The position numbers and the translations under genes are program-made. A DNA stretch of 64,000 nucleotides from Neobacillus dielmonensis (GTDB lineage: Bacteria; Bacillota; Bacilli; Bacillales; Cytobacillaceae). Every line of letters starts with the position of its first letter. Position 1 is the first letter of the stretch. Of the stretch, positions 55,509-64,000 are shown piece after piece. The DNA is taken from NCBI RefSeq assembly GCF_000612665.1, contig NZ_HG942054.1, positions 55,577 to 119,576 on the forward strand. Reading direction: 5' to 3'. Under the pieces are notes generated by a model, which worked only from the letters and a program-made list of their open reading frames with translations, ran no database searches and was not told the origin of the DNA.

Positions 55509-57686
55509 TTACTCGGTCTGCTCTGTAGTTTCAGCTGTAGGAGTGGTTTCTACAGGGGTACTTGTAGATGTGGTATCTAACAAATTTCCTCCTGCATTTT
55601 GCTCCGCAGTGGGTTCAGCAGCTGCGCGTGCTTTCTTTAAGTCAAAATAGGCATCCATCACTCTGCGTCCAATAGTGTGGTTAATGCTTGGTCCGCTTCC
55701 CTGATAGGCCCATGGAACCACAACAGCCATGGAGACCTCTGGATTATCGTATGGAGCAAAGCTGACTAAACTTAAGTTCCATACTGGTGTACCTCGTTTC
55801 GTCTTATCAGAACCGTCATAGAAAGCCTCTGCGGTTCCAGTCTTTCCTGCAGGATTATAGGCGGCGCTTTTCCAATAGCCGACTCCTGTACCATCGCCAA
55901 CTTGAAAGACCATCCGAAATCCTTCTTGAACCCGTTTAATCCAGTCGTCCTTCATATCAAGCCGATTTAAAACTTTTGGCTGGATTTCTTGAACGATCGG
56001 CCCTAACTCATTCGTATTTTCACTTGGATCCCGAATTTCTTTAACAAGATGCGGCTCAATTCGATAACCACCATTGGCAATCGTTGCTATATATTGTGCA
56101 AGCTGAATCGGTGTATACGTATCATACTGACCAATGGCAAAGTCAAGAAGTAAACCAGGCTTTTTCTCAGGACCAGGAAAACCAGTTGTTTCATTTGGTA
56201 AATCAATTCCTGTCCGCGAACCAAGGCCAAATTGACTAAAGCTTTTTCTCATGGTATCAAATCCATAATCCGAATCTAACACCAGCGGCCGATTTGGCAC
56301 GTACTGGCCATGTGCCATGGCAATTACAGTTTTCCACATATACACGTTGGATGAAACTTGAAGAGCTCTTAAATCATTAATACGGCCAAAGGTTTTCCAA
56401 GACTTTTTGGTCTGTGTATTCTTAATAACCAATGGTTCATCCAGTTGGGTATCCCCCGGTTTAATGGCCCCCGTTTTATACCCGGTTAAGATCGTTGCAC
56501 CTTTAACAGCGGAACCAACGTTGTAAGAGGACGTAATATTTCCCTGTGCATAATCTCGCATTTCCATTTTGCCAGTTTCTTTATTTTTCACAAGCTGTTT
56601 TCCGGACATCGCTAATATTTCACCGGTTTTTGGATTCATTAGAACAACAAAAGCACGGTCCATTAGGCCTGTATTCGGATTTTGTTTGGCCTTCCACATT
56701 TCTTCTTCAATAATCTTGTCCACTTGGGCCTGAAGGTCCATATCAATCGTTAAAACTAAGTCTTTCCCACGTTGACCTTCTGAAATAACATCTGTTGATA
56801 ACACTTTTCCGGTTTTGTCAGTGACATTTTTAACTTTTGCCTTTTCACCCCGTAAGACATCTTCGTACTTTAATTCGAGATAACTTTTCCCAACACGGTC
56901 ATTTCGGCTGTAGCCTTTTGCCAAATAAGTTTCCAGTTGCTCCTTAGGCAAACCCGATTCAGATGAAGAAACCTCACCTAAGATTGACTTCAGCGTATCA
57001 CCGAATACATAATTCCTGTCCCAATCCGTAGTGGTATCAACGCCCGGCAGATTTTCTAGATTTTCGCTGACTGCCGCAAATTCTTCAGGAGTAACATCTT
57101 TATTTTTAACAATTTGCGGCGTCAGGGAATACCCACTATTCATTTCACGCCAGATGGCACAAGTCTCTAATTCTTGTGGAGTAAGACTATTTAAATCCTC
57201 ATTTGTTATTCTATCAAGCTGAAGTTTATAAATTTTCTCATTATCCAACTTTTTTTGGTCAAGCAAGTTCCATTCTTTTGCCGTAATTTTATCCTTTGCT
57301 TTTTCCGGATGAATTAATATCCAAAAATCCTTTTTATCCCGTTCAGGGACTTTTGAAGAATCTAAATCAATTAATTTTGCCAATTTTTCAGCTGTCTCCA
57401 GCATATCCTTTGTGGTTGTGTCAGATTGCTTCGTATAAGTTATGGCATTTAACGGAGTATTATCAACAATGACTTTACCACTTCGATCGAGCATTTTTCC
57501 TCTTGGTACTGGATTGCTGACCGTAACGTCCTCGGTTCGTTCAATCTCCCGTTTAAAATCATCACCAAATACAATTTGTAATTCTCCAAGTCGGAGAACA
57601 AGGATAGAAAATAACATGAATACAGCAAAAAACAACATATTTAAACGAAACGGAACCTTAGATTTCTTTTTACTCTTTTTATTCAA
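55509..57686 (-). CDS. pbpA: Class B penicillin-binding protein (PBP2, PbpA type)
   Basis: 725 residues. One N-terminal helix (FRLNMLFFAVFMLFSILVL), a dimerisation/pedestal region, then the transpeptidase domain with SxxK (SAVKGATIL), SxN (SSNVYM) and KTG (GKTGTAEAF). It crosslinks peptidoglycan; B. subtilis PbpA works in side-wall elongation and spore outgrowth. The C-terminus is a Thr/Pro-rich tail (STSTPVETTPTAETTEQTE). Downstream of yqgE and upstream of pst, as in B. subtilis. Confidence 0.94.
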   Translation of the reverse strand: MNKKSKKKSKVPFRLNMLFFAVFMLFSILVLRLGELQIVFGDDFKREIERTEDVTVSNPVPRGKMLDRSGKVIVDNTPLNAITYTKQSDTTTKDMLETAEKLAKLIDLDSSKVPERDKKDFWILIHPEKAKDKITAKEWNLLDQKKLDNEKIYKLQLDRITNEDLNSLTPQELETCAIWREMNSGYSLTPQIVKNKDVTPEEFAAVSENLENLPGVDTTTDWDRNYVFGDTLKSILGEVSSSESGLPKEQLETYLAKGYSRNDRVGKSYLELKYEDVLRGEKAKVKNVTDKTGKVLSTDVISEGQRGKDLVLTIDMDLQAQVDKIIEEEMWKAKQNPNTGLMDRAFVVLMNPKTGEILAMSGKQLVKNKETGKMEMRDYAQGNITSSYNVGSAVKGATILTGYKTGAIKPGDTQLDEPLVIKNTQTKKSWKTFGRINDLRALQVSSNVYMWKTVIAMAHGQYVPNRPLVLDSDYGFDTMRKSFSQFGLGSRTGIDLPNETTGFPGPEKKPGLLLDFAIGQYDTYTPIQLAQYIATIANGGYRIEPHLVKEIRDPSENTNELGPIVQEIQPKVLNRLDMKDDWIKRVQEGFRMVFQVGDGTGVGYWKSAAYNPAGKTGTAEAFYDGSDKTKRGTPVWNLSLVSFAPYDNPEVSMAVVVPWAYQGSGPSINHTIGRRVMDAYFDLKKARAAAEPTAEQNAGGNLLDTTSTSTPVETTPTAETTEQTE

Positions 57687-57823
57687 GTTCTAAGTCCACC
57701 TCCACTTTCAGGGCGAGTAAATAACAGTATTTATTGTATATGAATAAGCTGTATTTTTCTACGAGGAACACTTACCATTTTTTGAAATGCGTAAAAGACC
57801 TGGGTACTGTATAGCAAGCCAAC

Positions 57824-57858
57824 ACAAAAAAAACGATGAGCTCCTAAGAAGCTCATCG
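57824..57858 (-). terminator. Terminator of yqgE
   Basis: CGATGAGCT/AGCTCATCG stem with T8 on the minus strand. Confidence 0.9.
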
Positions 57859-57860
57859 TC

Positions 57861-59078
57861 TTATGTCGCGGGCAGCTGTACTTTTTTCATATACATGTAA
57901 ATGATCGTATGGCCTGCACCTAAGAAGAGCAGCAAAATCGGCAGGCTCCTTTCTGCACTAAACAATGTAATGGATGCTATAAAGGCAAGTATAGAAACAA
58001 TCCTTCCTATATTTAAGAAAATTTCTCGTACGACAATATACTCAATTCGCATTTCCGCAGCTTTCCAACCTGTTCCGATCACATCATAGGTTGTTGAAAT
58101 ATATGGGACCAAAAGTAAAGGATATGCAACGGCTATTAAGCCAGCATATATTAACAACTTGGCATAGTTTACATCCCAAACGATGAATAATACTGCCACG
58201 TAGAGAAGGATTCCTCCGATCAGGATGGCTTTTTTTCGGTAGCTTTTTTTAATCAGTCGTGAGGCAAAGTAGTAAGCCACAAACGAAATACCTGAATTCA
58301 ACAGACCGTATGTTCCTAGTGCCATTTCACTCCCTGTTGAAATATAAACAAAAACAGATATGACAAATAAAAACGTCCCCTCCCTTAGGCCCTGGAAAAA
58401 GTGGGCATTCGTTACGAGACGCCAATTTTCATTATGTTTACGCTCTTCCACAATCCGCTTAAAACAATATTGTCCCTTTGCCGGACGTGGCTTTAAGGAA
58501 AAACTTAAAAATACCGCCAATGCAAATAAAGCAAGAGATAGACCGAACACAATCGTATAGCCGGTAAACTTGGTAAATCTCGTAATAATAAAGCCGGCAG
58601 CAATTGGACCAATCATCCCACCTAAGGACGATAAAATTCCTAAAAACCCGTTAAAAAAATCCCTTGTTTCCGGTTCCGTAATTTCAAAAGTTAACACATT
58701 ATATGCGAGCCAATAAAAACCATAGCCTACTCCAAGTAAACTTCCTAAGAGCAGTAAATATTTAGAAGCACTGGTTCCTACCATTAATACAGCAACGTAG
58801 AAGAGGGTTAAAAAAATCACCCCAATACGAAGAACGATGACCCGGTCGATTTTCTTAGCCCAGCGTCCAGCTAAAATAAAGGTCAAAGGTTGAAGAACGA
58901 CAATAGCCAAATTATAAAGAGCGATATCAGAGTACTCGCCTGTTTGTTTCCACAAATAAATGTTAACAAACGTATTTGATAAGGCAGCACTTAACGAGTA
59001 TAACCCACCAATAACCAGTAATAGTGTCAAATCCTTTGTTAATTCAACGTCACCTAGAATCTTTAATTTCATTCCCAT
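57861..59078 (-). CDS. yqgE: MFS transporter (YqgE)
   Basis: 405 residues from ATG 59078, with AAGGGGAG upstream. Twelve transmembrane helices; loop 2-3 motif GRWAKKIDRVIVLRIG, central loop with RIVEERKHNENWRLV. Substrate unknown. Divergent from the Fnr-like gene and in the pbpA order of B. subtilis. Confidence 0.88.
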   Translation of the reverse strand: MGMKLKILGDVELTKDLTLLLVIGGLYSLSAALSNTFVNIYLWKQTGEYSDIALYNLAIVVLQPLTFILAGRWAKKIDRVIVLRIGVIFLTLFYVAVLMVGTSASKYLLLLGSLLGVGYGFYWLAYNVLTFEITEPETRDFFNGFLGILSSLGGMIGPIAAGFIITRFTKFTGYTIVFGLSLALFALAVFLSFSLKPRPAKGQYCFKRIVEERKHNENWRLVTNAHFFQGLREGTFLFVISVFVYISTGSEMALGTYGLLNSGISFVAYYFASRLIKKSYRKKAILIGGILLYVAVLFIVWDVNYAKLLIYAGLIAVAYPLLLVPYISTTYDVIGTGWKAAEMRIEYIVVREIFLNIGRIVSILAFIASITLFSAERSLPILLLFLGAGHTIIYMYMKKVQLPAT

Positions 59079-59285
59079 AAAAACTCCCCTTTGTCTTAAT
59101 GAGTAGTCTTTTACAGGAGGCAGGTTCTTATTCATCTTTTGTTACGTAAAAAAGCGACTGTTGTCAGTACCCAAGATTCCAAGTTGAAAGTTTCGAAAAA
59201 TTGTCACGAACATGAAAATCCTATTCCTGTCAACGATTTTTGTCATATATCGCCGTAACGGATTCCAGTTTATGTAAACACCATA

Positions 59286-59314
59286 TTGACAGGACAGTTA
59301 TTTTTCCATTAAAT
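59286..59314 (+). promoter_or_regulatory. Sigma-A type promoter of the Fnr-like gene
   Basis: TTGACA (59286-59291), 17-base spacer, TTAAAT (59309-59314), about 30 bases before the start codon at 59347. Confidence 0.55.
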
Positions 59315-59346
59315 CAAGCTAGAAGAGTAAAAAGGAAGTGTCAAAC

Positions 59347-60042
59347 ATGCAGATTGGCAGCATTTCTATCTATCATATATTACATGAATTTTTTCAAAAA
59401 ACTGAACCTATACAAAGCATTAAAGCGGGGACAACTCTTTTTCAAGAAAAAGACCAAGCGAAATACATCTATCTTTTGCTCAACGGAAGCATTGCCCTTG
59501 GTAGAGTCCATTTAAGGGGCAAGGAATTTATATTAAAAATCTTAACCAACAATGAATTAATCGTGGAATATCAAATATTCAAAGCTAATCCGCACTATCA
59601 GTTTTTCGCAAAAGCGCTGACCGATTGTGAACTAATCGCTATTAGACGGGAAGACTTCGAGAGGTTTATTGAAATAGACAATGGAGCCATGAGCGCATTT
59701 GTCTTCTGGCAGTCAACAACGTATTTAAAAGCTCAAATGAAGTGTCAGGACCTGATTATGAATGGAAAAAAAGGGGGATTGTACTCCATGCTGATCCGTT
59801 TATGCAATTCTTTCGGGGTAATGACAAATGACGGCATATTAATTAATCTGCCGTTAACCCATCAAGAACTCGCAAATTTGACCTATGGCACACGTGAAGT
59901 GATACAGCGTGCATTAAAAGAATTACGGGATCAAGACGTTATCTCCTACGACAATCAAATGTTTACAATAAAAAACCTCAATTTTTTAAAAATGGCAGTT
60001 GACTGTCAGAACTGTTCTTCAGAAATTTGCGGATTAAACTAA
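59347..60042 (+). CDS. Crp/Fnr family regulator with C-terminal Cx2Cx4C (Fnr-like)
   Basis: 231 residues from ATG 59347 (AAGGAAG upstream; GTG 59338 possible). Cyclic-nucleotide-binding-like domain (AKYIYLLLNGSIALGRVHL), dimer helix, then a winged helix (LTHQELANLTYGTREVIQRALKEL). The last residues DCQNCSSEICGLN give Cys 220, 223 and 228, the C-x2-C-x4-C spacing of the [4Fe-4S] ligands in B. subtilis Fnr. So it probably senses oxygen and activates anaerobic respiration genes. It is not the usual gene at this locus. Its target sites in this window were not identified. Confidence 0.85.
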   Translation: MQIGSISIYHILHEFFQKTEPIQSIKAGTTLFQEKDQAKYIYLLLNGSIALGRVHLRGKEFILKILTNNELIVEYQIFKANPHYQFFAKALTDCELIAIRREDFERFIEIDNGAMSAFVFWQSTTYLKAQMKCQDLIMNGKKGGLYSMLIRLCNSFGVMTNDGILINLPLTHQELANLTYGTREVIQRALKELRDQDVISYDNQMFTIKNLNFLKMAVDCQNCSSEICGLN

Positions 60043-60173
60043 GCTTGATTTCATACAACTTGTACAGCTTAACCTTGCTAGAACCAAAACGGACGATTCC
60101 TTCGAAACCATTCTTGTATAAGGGGTTTATAACCGCTACAATAATAGGATGAAACTATAGTAAGGTGGTCAAT

Positions 60174-60947
60174 ATGAATCTTTTTAAACAATTATGGAAA
60201 AGTATTTATTCTCCCAAGGATATTGCGTCCTTTCGGTCTCAAGGAATTGGCAAAACGATTGTTTTTGTCTTCTTACTAACGTTTATTTCGATACTTCCAT
60301 CCATCTATTATTTATCATCCGCTTTTTCTGCTGGACTGGATAAAGCCGAAGTCCTTTTACAAAAAGAAGCACCGGATTTTACGGTTGAGGATGGGCAGCT
60401 GACAGCAGATACTAAGGTCCCAGTCATTGTCAATAAAAATGGGATCACATTTATCATTGACCCTACTGGAGCGGTTTCTGAAGAGGATGTGGCTGATGAA
60501 AGCAATGCTTTTGCACTGTTAAAAGATCGTTTTGTTATGGTCACTGGCGGACAGACTGAATCCTCACCATATTCGATGATACCAGGATTAACACTCTCAA
60601 ACGAAGACTTGTTGAGCTTTGTTGATTACCTGGCTGGGTTAAAAGGTGTGATTATTACCATCTTGGTTATTCTGGTTTATCTGATCTCCTGTGTGATAAG
60701 CTTCATCGAAGTATCGATCGTGGCATTGATTGGTTTATTAATCAAGAACTTGGCCGGCAGAGAGCTGAATTACGGACAGTTATGGAGAATGGCTGCTTAC
60801 AGCGAGACGCTGCCGACGCTATTTTTTATGATTATGGCAGCCCTCAAAACTACCGTACCGAATAGTACTGGATTAAACTGGCTGGTAGTGTTACTCGTTT
60901 TATTCTTAGCGATTAACGAAGTGCCTAGAGCTGAAAAAAATAGCTAA
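60174..60947 (+). CDS. yqgB: DUF1189 membrane protein (YqgB)
   Basis: 257 residues from ATG 60174 (AAGGTGGT upstream). Helix near the N-terminus (IVFVFLLTFISILPSIYYL), a large extracytoplasmic domain, then four C-terminal helices. MaltoseP-like DUF1189 family, function not known. In B. subtilis it lies beside sodA and yqgC, which are missing here. Confidence 0.88.
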   Translation: MNLFKQLWKSIYSPKDIASFRSQGIGKTIVFVFLLTFISILPSIYYLSSAFSAGLDKAEVLLQKEAPDFTVEDGQLTADTKVPVIVNKNGITFIIDPTGAVSEEDVADESNAFALLKDRFVMVTGGQTESSPYSMIPGLTLSNEDLLSFVDYLAGLKGVIITILVILVYLISCVISFIEVSIVALIGLLIKNLAGRELNYGQLWRMAAYSETLPTLFFMIMAALKTTVPNSTGLNWLVVLLVLFLAINEVPRAEKNS

Positions 60948-60949
60948 TC

Positions 60950-60978
60950 GCATCCTCAACGGATGCTTTTTTCTTTTT
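60950..60978 (+). terminator. Terminator of yqgB
   Basis: GCATCC/GGATGC stem with a 5-base loop and T6. Confidence 0.8.
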
Positions 60979-61043
60979 ATTAGTTCTATTATATATGGGA
61001 CAAGAATACGAATGTACAAACATTACATTTGGAGGCTTGTCTG

Positions 61044-61373
61044 ATGAAAAAACTAATCGGGCTGTTGATTGGAATATTAATTATATATGTCATTTATTTT
61101 GATTTAACCAAGGGGACACTCGAGCTCCCGTCAGTGGAAACAAAACCCGCTAATGCAGTGGCAACTCTCGAAGTAGAGACAAAAATCCCTTCTTTTTCCG
61201 TAAAAGTAAAACCTGGTGAAACGGTCATTTCAATCGTAGAACACCATATTGATAAACCGCTGCCTGTATCTATTTCAGATTTAATTGAAGACTTTAAGCA
61301 ATTAAATCCCGGAGAATCGCCGGAAAAAATCCGTATTGGGTCTACATATCATTTTCCCGATTACTCAAAATAA
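61044..61373 (+). CDS. yqfZ: LysM-like anchored protein (YqfZ)
   Basis: 109 residues from ATG 61044 with GGAGG upstream. N-terminal helix (KLIGLLIGILIIYVIYFDL), then a degenerate LysM domain at the C-terminus (VKVKPGETVISIVEHH, FKQLNPGESPEKIRIGSTYHF) suggesting peptidoglycan contact. In B. subtilis it is sporulation-associated. Upstream of ispG, as in B. subtilis. Confidence 0.85.
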   Translation: MKKLIGLLIGILIIYVIYFDLTKGTLELPSVETKPANAVATLEVETKIPSFSVKVKPGETVISIVEHHIDKPLPVSISDLIEDFKQLNPGESPEKIRIGSTYHFPDYSK

Positions 61374-61475
61374 AGAGGATAAATCCTTGTTCTTGTCAAA
61401 ATTGGCTGAAGGCTGTTACAATTAATTCGGATTATCTATATTTTTTTGAATCCAGCTGAAGGAGACGAATTACAC

Positions 61476-62588
61476 GTGAGTGAAATTATACATCGTTCAA
61501 AGACCCGTCCAATTAAGGTAGGAAACCTGACAATTGGCGGGAATAATGAAATTATCATACAAAGTATGACTACAACCAAAACCCATGATGTCGATGCAAC
61601 AGTTGCAGAAATCAAGCGTTTGGAAGATGCCGGCTGTCAAATCGTTCGTGTTGCATGTCCTGATGAACGAGCAGCTAATGCAATCCCGGAAATCAAAAAA
61701 CGCATTAATATTCCTCTAGTAGTGGATATTCATTTTGACTATCGTTTAGCCTTAAAAGCCATTGAGGGCGGAGCTGATAAAATCAGAATTAACCCTGGTA
61801 ACATTGGCCGAAAAGAAAAAGTGGAAGCAGTCGTTAAAGCCGCAAAGGAAAAGGGCATCCCAATTCGTATCGGAGTTAATGCTGGTTCGCTTGAAAAACG
61901 GATTCTTGACAAGTATGGATATCCAACTGCAGATGGAATGGTTGAGAGTGCCCTGCACCATATTAAGATTCTCGAGGATCTTGACTTCCATGATATTATT
62001 GTTTCCATGAAAGCTTCAGATGTTAACTTGGCAATCGAAGCTTATGAAAAGGCGGCTCGTTCCTTTGATTATCCATTGCATTTAGGAATTACTGAATCCG
62101 GTACGCTATTTTCCGGAACCGTAAAAAGCGCGGCTGGTTTAGGAGCAATCATTAACAAGGGTATTGGCAATACGCTTCGGGTATCCCTAAGCGCGGACCC
62201 TGTCCAAGAGGTAAAAGTAGCCCGTGAACTATTAAAAGTGTTTGGTCTTTCATCAAATGCTGCGACATTAATATCCTGCCCAACTTGTGGTCGTATTGAG
62301 ATTGATTTGATTAGTATCGCAAATGAAGTCGAGGAATATATTCAACACATTAAGGCTCCCATTAAAGTATCCGTTCTAGGTTGTGCTGTTAACGGACCAG
62401 GTGAAGCTCGTGAAGCCGACATCGGCATTGCCGGTGCGCGTGGTGAAGGCTTATTGTTCAGAAAAGGTCAGATTGTCCGTAAAGTTCCAGAAGAAAAAAT
62501 GGTTGAGGAATTGAAAAAAGAAATTGACCAATTAGCCGAAGAATATTTCAAGAAAAAAGAAGCAGAAGCAGCGGCAGGACAAAAATAA
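61476..62588 (+). CDS. ispG: 4-hydroxy-3-methylbut-2-en-1-yl diphosphate synthase
   Basis: 370 residues from GTG 61476 (AAGGAG 11 bases upstream). Iron-sulfur enzyme of the MEP isoprenoid pathway that reduces methylerythritol cyclodiphosphate. N-terminal TIM barrel and C-terminal Fe-S domain with [11 protein letters not shown] and [16 protein letters not shown]. Very close to B. subtilis IspG (formerly YqfY). Confidence 0.97.
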   Translation: MSEIIHRSKTRPIKVGNLTIGGNNEIIIQSMTTTKTHDVDATVAEIKRLEDAGCQIVRVACPDERAANAIPEIKKRINIPLVVDIHFDYRLALKAIEGGADKIRINPGNIGRKEKVEAVVKAAKEKGIPIRIGVNAGSLEKRILDKYGYPTADGMVESALHHIKILEDLDFHDIIVSMKASDVNLAIEAYEKAARSFDYPLHLGITESGTLFSGTVKSAAGLGAIINKGIGNTLRVSLSADPVQEVKVARELLKVFGLSSNAATLISCPTCGRIEIDLISIANEVEEYIQHIKAPIKVSVLGCAVNGPGEAREADIGIAGARGEGLLFRKGQIVRKVPEEKMVEELKKEIDQLAEEYFKKKEAEAAAGQK

Positions 62589-62601
62589 ATCACCAGAAAG
62601 A

Positions 62602-62630
62602 AACCCGGTAACAATACCGGGTTTTCTTGT
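62602..62630 (+). terminator. Terminator of ispG, also towards yqfX
   Basis: AACCCGGT/ACCGGGTT stem with a 6-base loop, then TTTCTTG. Confidence 0.8.
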
Positions 62631-62639
62631 GCTCCTATG

Positions 62640-63185
62640 TCAAAAGAACGGAAGAATAAAGATACCGATAATAATCGATATTGCACCAATTCCGATTGCC
62701 CAAGCACCAAGTGTGTCAGCACCTCTTCTTCGGGCGACAAATCCTAAAATGATCCCCGCAGCCCCAAAAAGGATCGGCATAACAAACAGTGATAAAATGG
62801 AAAGTGCTATAGCAAGAGTCCCAAGACCGCTTCCTGCAGCACTGGTTTTCTGGTTGTTATTTTCCCCCGTTTGAGTTATTCGACGAGAAACTGGAACAGG
62901 GGCAGCAATCTCGGCCGCATTTTCCTCTTTATACCGTGATCTAATTGGAACAGAAGCTCCAATTTGTGTTGCAGGTTCATCTTTTTTTAGGGAAACCCTT
63001 AAGGGACGCGTAGCGCCAAATTCCCCTGCTGTTTCTTCTTTATATTTTGAAGATTGTGTTGTAACAGGTGTTGCAACCTCTGAAGCTGTTTCTTCCCTGT
63101 ATCCCGAAGGGAAATTGGGAATATCCTGCCCAATATTTGAACTTTGAAGAGCTTCCTGCACTTTAGCGTCTCTTTCATCTGCCAT
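62640..63185 (-). CDS. yqfX: YqfX-like membrane protein with N-terminal repeats
   Basis: 181 residues. The first 110 residues are hydrophilic and contain three copies of a 13-residue motif, Y-[RK]-E-E-[TN]-A-x-E-x-x-x-x-x, beginning at Tyr 29, 48 and 85. The C-terminal part has two helices (LGTLAIALSILSLFVMPILF and GAWAIGIGAISIIIGIFIL), as in DUF4190 proteins. B. subtilis YqfX sits at the same place. Function unknown; the repeats look like a tandem interaction motif. Confidence 0.85.
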   Translation of the reverse strand: MADERDAKVQEALQSSNIGQDIPNFPSGYREETASEVATPVTTQSSKYKEETAGEFGATRPLRVSLKKDEPATQIGASVPIRSRYKEENAAEIAAPVPVSRRITQTGENNNQKTSAAGSGLGTLAIALSILSLFVMPILFGAAGIILGFVARRRGADTLGAWAIGIGAISIIIGIFILPFF

Positions 63186-63385
63186 CAGAATCCCTCGCTT
63201 TCAGTAATAGGAGCATTAATTATTGTTTGCTTTCATCACACTTTTACTATGTTAATGTTTATCTAAAATAGGAAAGTGCTGTTTATTGCGAAATAATTTT
63301 CTAGTCATTACCTCTTTATTAGAACTAGATATTTGATAAAATAAAGCTAATCAGAAAACAGCTGCTTCATGAAGGTGAATAACAC

Positions 63386-63967
63386 ATGAAAAAAAGATTT
63401 GGAATTGATATTGATGGGACAGTAACCTGCCCCACATCGATGATCCCGTTTATAAATAAAGCCTTTAATCTCAAGCTAACCTATGAAGAGATTGATGAAT
63501 ACGACTTGACTCCTTTCGTCAATGTCCCTGAGGATGTATTTGCCAAATGGTTTGTGGCAAATGAACCTATTATATATGAGGGTTCACCATTGGCGGCTGG
63601 AGCTGAAGCGGTATTAAATAGTTGGAAACAGGAATTTGAATTATTTTTTATTAGCGCACGCGGACCCCATTTACGAAATGTAACAGAAAAGTGGTTTCAG
63701 CATCATGGAATCACTTATGACCACATTGAATTAATTGGCTCACATGACAAAATTGAAGCTGTCAAGAAGTACAAAGTGGATATGTTTTTTGAGGATAAAC
63801 ATGATAATGCTGTCATGATTCATGAAAGTTGTCACATTCCTGTTATTTTATTCAATACTCCTTATAATCAGGATCCCCTGCCAGACGGTGTCATTCGTGT
63901 CAATAATTGGAGAGAAGCTGAGCAGTGGGTAAATAAACAGATGACTTTCCAAAGCCTCGGTTTATAA
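63386..63967 (+). CDS. yqfW: HAD-type nucleotidase (YqfW)
   Basis: 193 residues. HAD motif I is GIDIDGTVTCP (catalytic Asp pair), motif II FISARGP, motif IV FFEDKHDNA. The NT5C (5'(3')-deoxyribonucleotidase) family is typical; it probably dephosphorylates nucleotides. Matches B. subtilis YqfW. The window ends 30 bases after it, with a probable start of another unit at GTAGGAGGGGGT. Confidence 0.93.
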   Translation: MKKRFGIDIDGTVTCPTSMIPFINKAFNLKLTYEEIDEYDLTPFVNVPEDVFAKWFVANEPIIYEGSPLAAGAEAVLNSWKQEFELFFISARGPHLRNVTEKWFQHHGITYDHIELIGSHDKIEAVKKYKVDMFFEDKHDNAVMIHESCHIPVILFNTPYNQDPLPDGVIRVNNWREAEQWVNKQMTFQSLGL

Positions 63968-64000
63968 AAAAGGGCAAAAAACAATCGAGTAGGAGGGGGT

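Overview
The window looks like chromosome of an endospore-forming, naturally competent member of the Bacillaceae (AT-rich, Neobacillus/Bacillus-like). Most of it follows the Bacillus subtilis order efp-yqhT-yqhR-yqhP-yqhO-lipM-yqhL-gcvPB-gcvPA-gcvT-yqhH-yqhG-yqzE-comGG..GA-yqgY-yqgX-yqgW-yqgV-yqgU-glcK-yqgQ-gluP-yqgO-yqgN-rpmG-phoU-pst-pbpA-yqgE-yqgB-yqfZ-ispG-yqfX-yqfW. The species name cannot be read from the sequence. No rRNA, tRNA, CRISPR array, prophage or complete insertion sequence is visible.

Positions 1-5.7 kb are an accessory respiratory cluster on the minus strand, sitting where B. subtilis has genes upstream of spoIIIA. It holds a frameshifted membrane protein gene, a PCYCGC-motif lipoprotein, a diheme cytochrome c, an exported anchored protein, CcmE, CcmF and the start of another exported protein. 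The PCYCGC lipoprotein gene has an in-frame UGA exactly where a CxxC motif is expected. The reading frame continues for 44 conserved residues, and a hairpin with a G-containing apical loop follows 16 nt after the UGA, so it is a candidate selenoprotein. CcmE carries the CxxxY form of the heme-binding motif (variant System I).

Positions 5.7-9.9 kb are the efp/yqh block, with a small inverted-repeat element (MITE-like) downstream of efp. Positions 10-18.2 kb are a copper/thiol island: an HMA-TauE/SafE-cupredoxin fusion, a two-component system, CopA, CopZ with CsoR-like operators, a small secreted Met-rich protein and a CcdA-like membrane protein. Spore photoproduct lyase and the B12-dependent ribonucleotide reductase NrdJ (with paired NrdR boxes) follow.

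Positions 22.5-31 kb return to core genes: lipM, a rhodanese, the glycine cleavage system under a tandem glycine riboswitch with terminator, and yqhH/yqhG. The seven-gene comG competence pilus operon fills 31-35 kb. Positions 35-47.4 kb hold an HTH regulator, small yqg genes, a MidA-type methyltransferase, glucokinase, rhomboid protease GluP, lactate dehydrogenase, a DUF92 protein, 5-formyl-THF cyclo-ligase and ribosomal protein L33.

Positions 47.4-49.9 kb are a small glycosyltransferase/DUF4912 cluster. Then come phoU and the pst phosphate transporter behind a well-formed PhoP box, the class B penicillin-binding protein PbpA, an MFS transporter, a Crp/Fnr regulator with a C-terminal Cx2Cx4C iron-sulfur signature, yqgB, yqfZ, ispG, yqfX and yqfW.

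The cytochrome maturation genes, diheme cytochrome, Fnr-like regulator and lactate dehydrogenase together suggest a facultative organism able to respire under low oxygen; this is inference. Starts given below were moved from the longest open frame to the best Shine-Dalgarno context where the sequence supports it.
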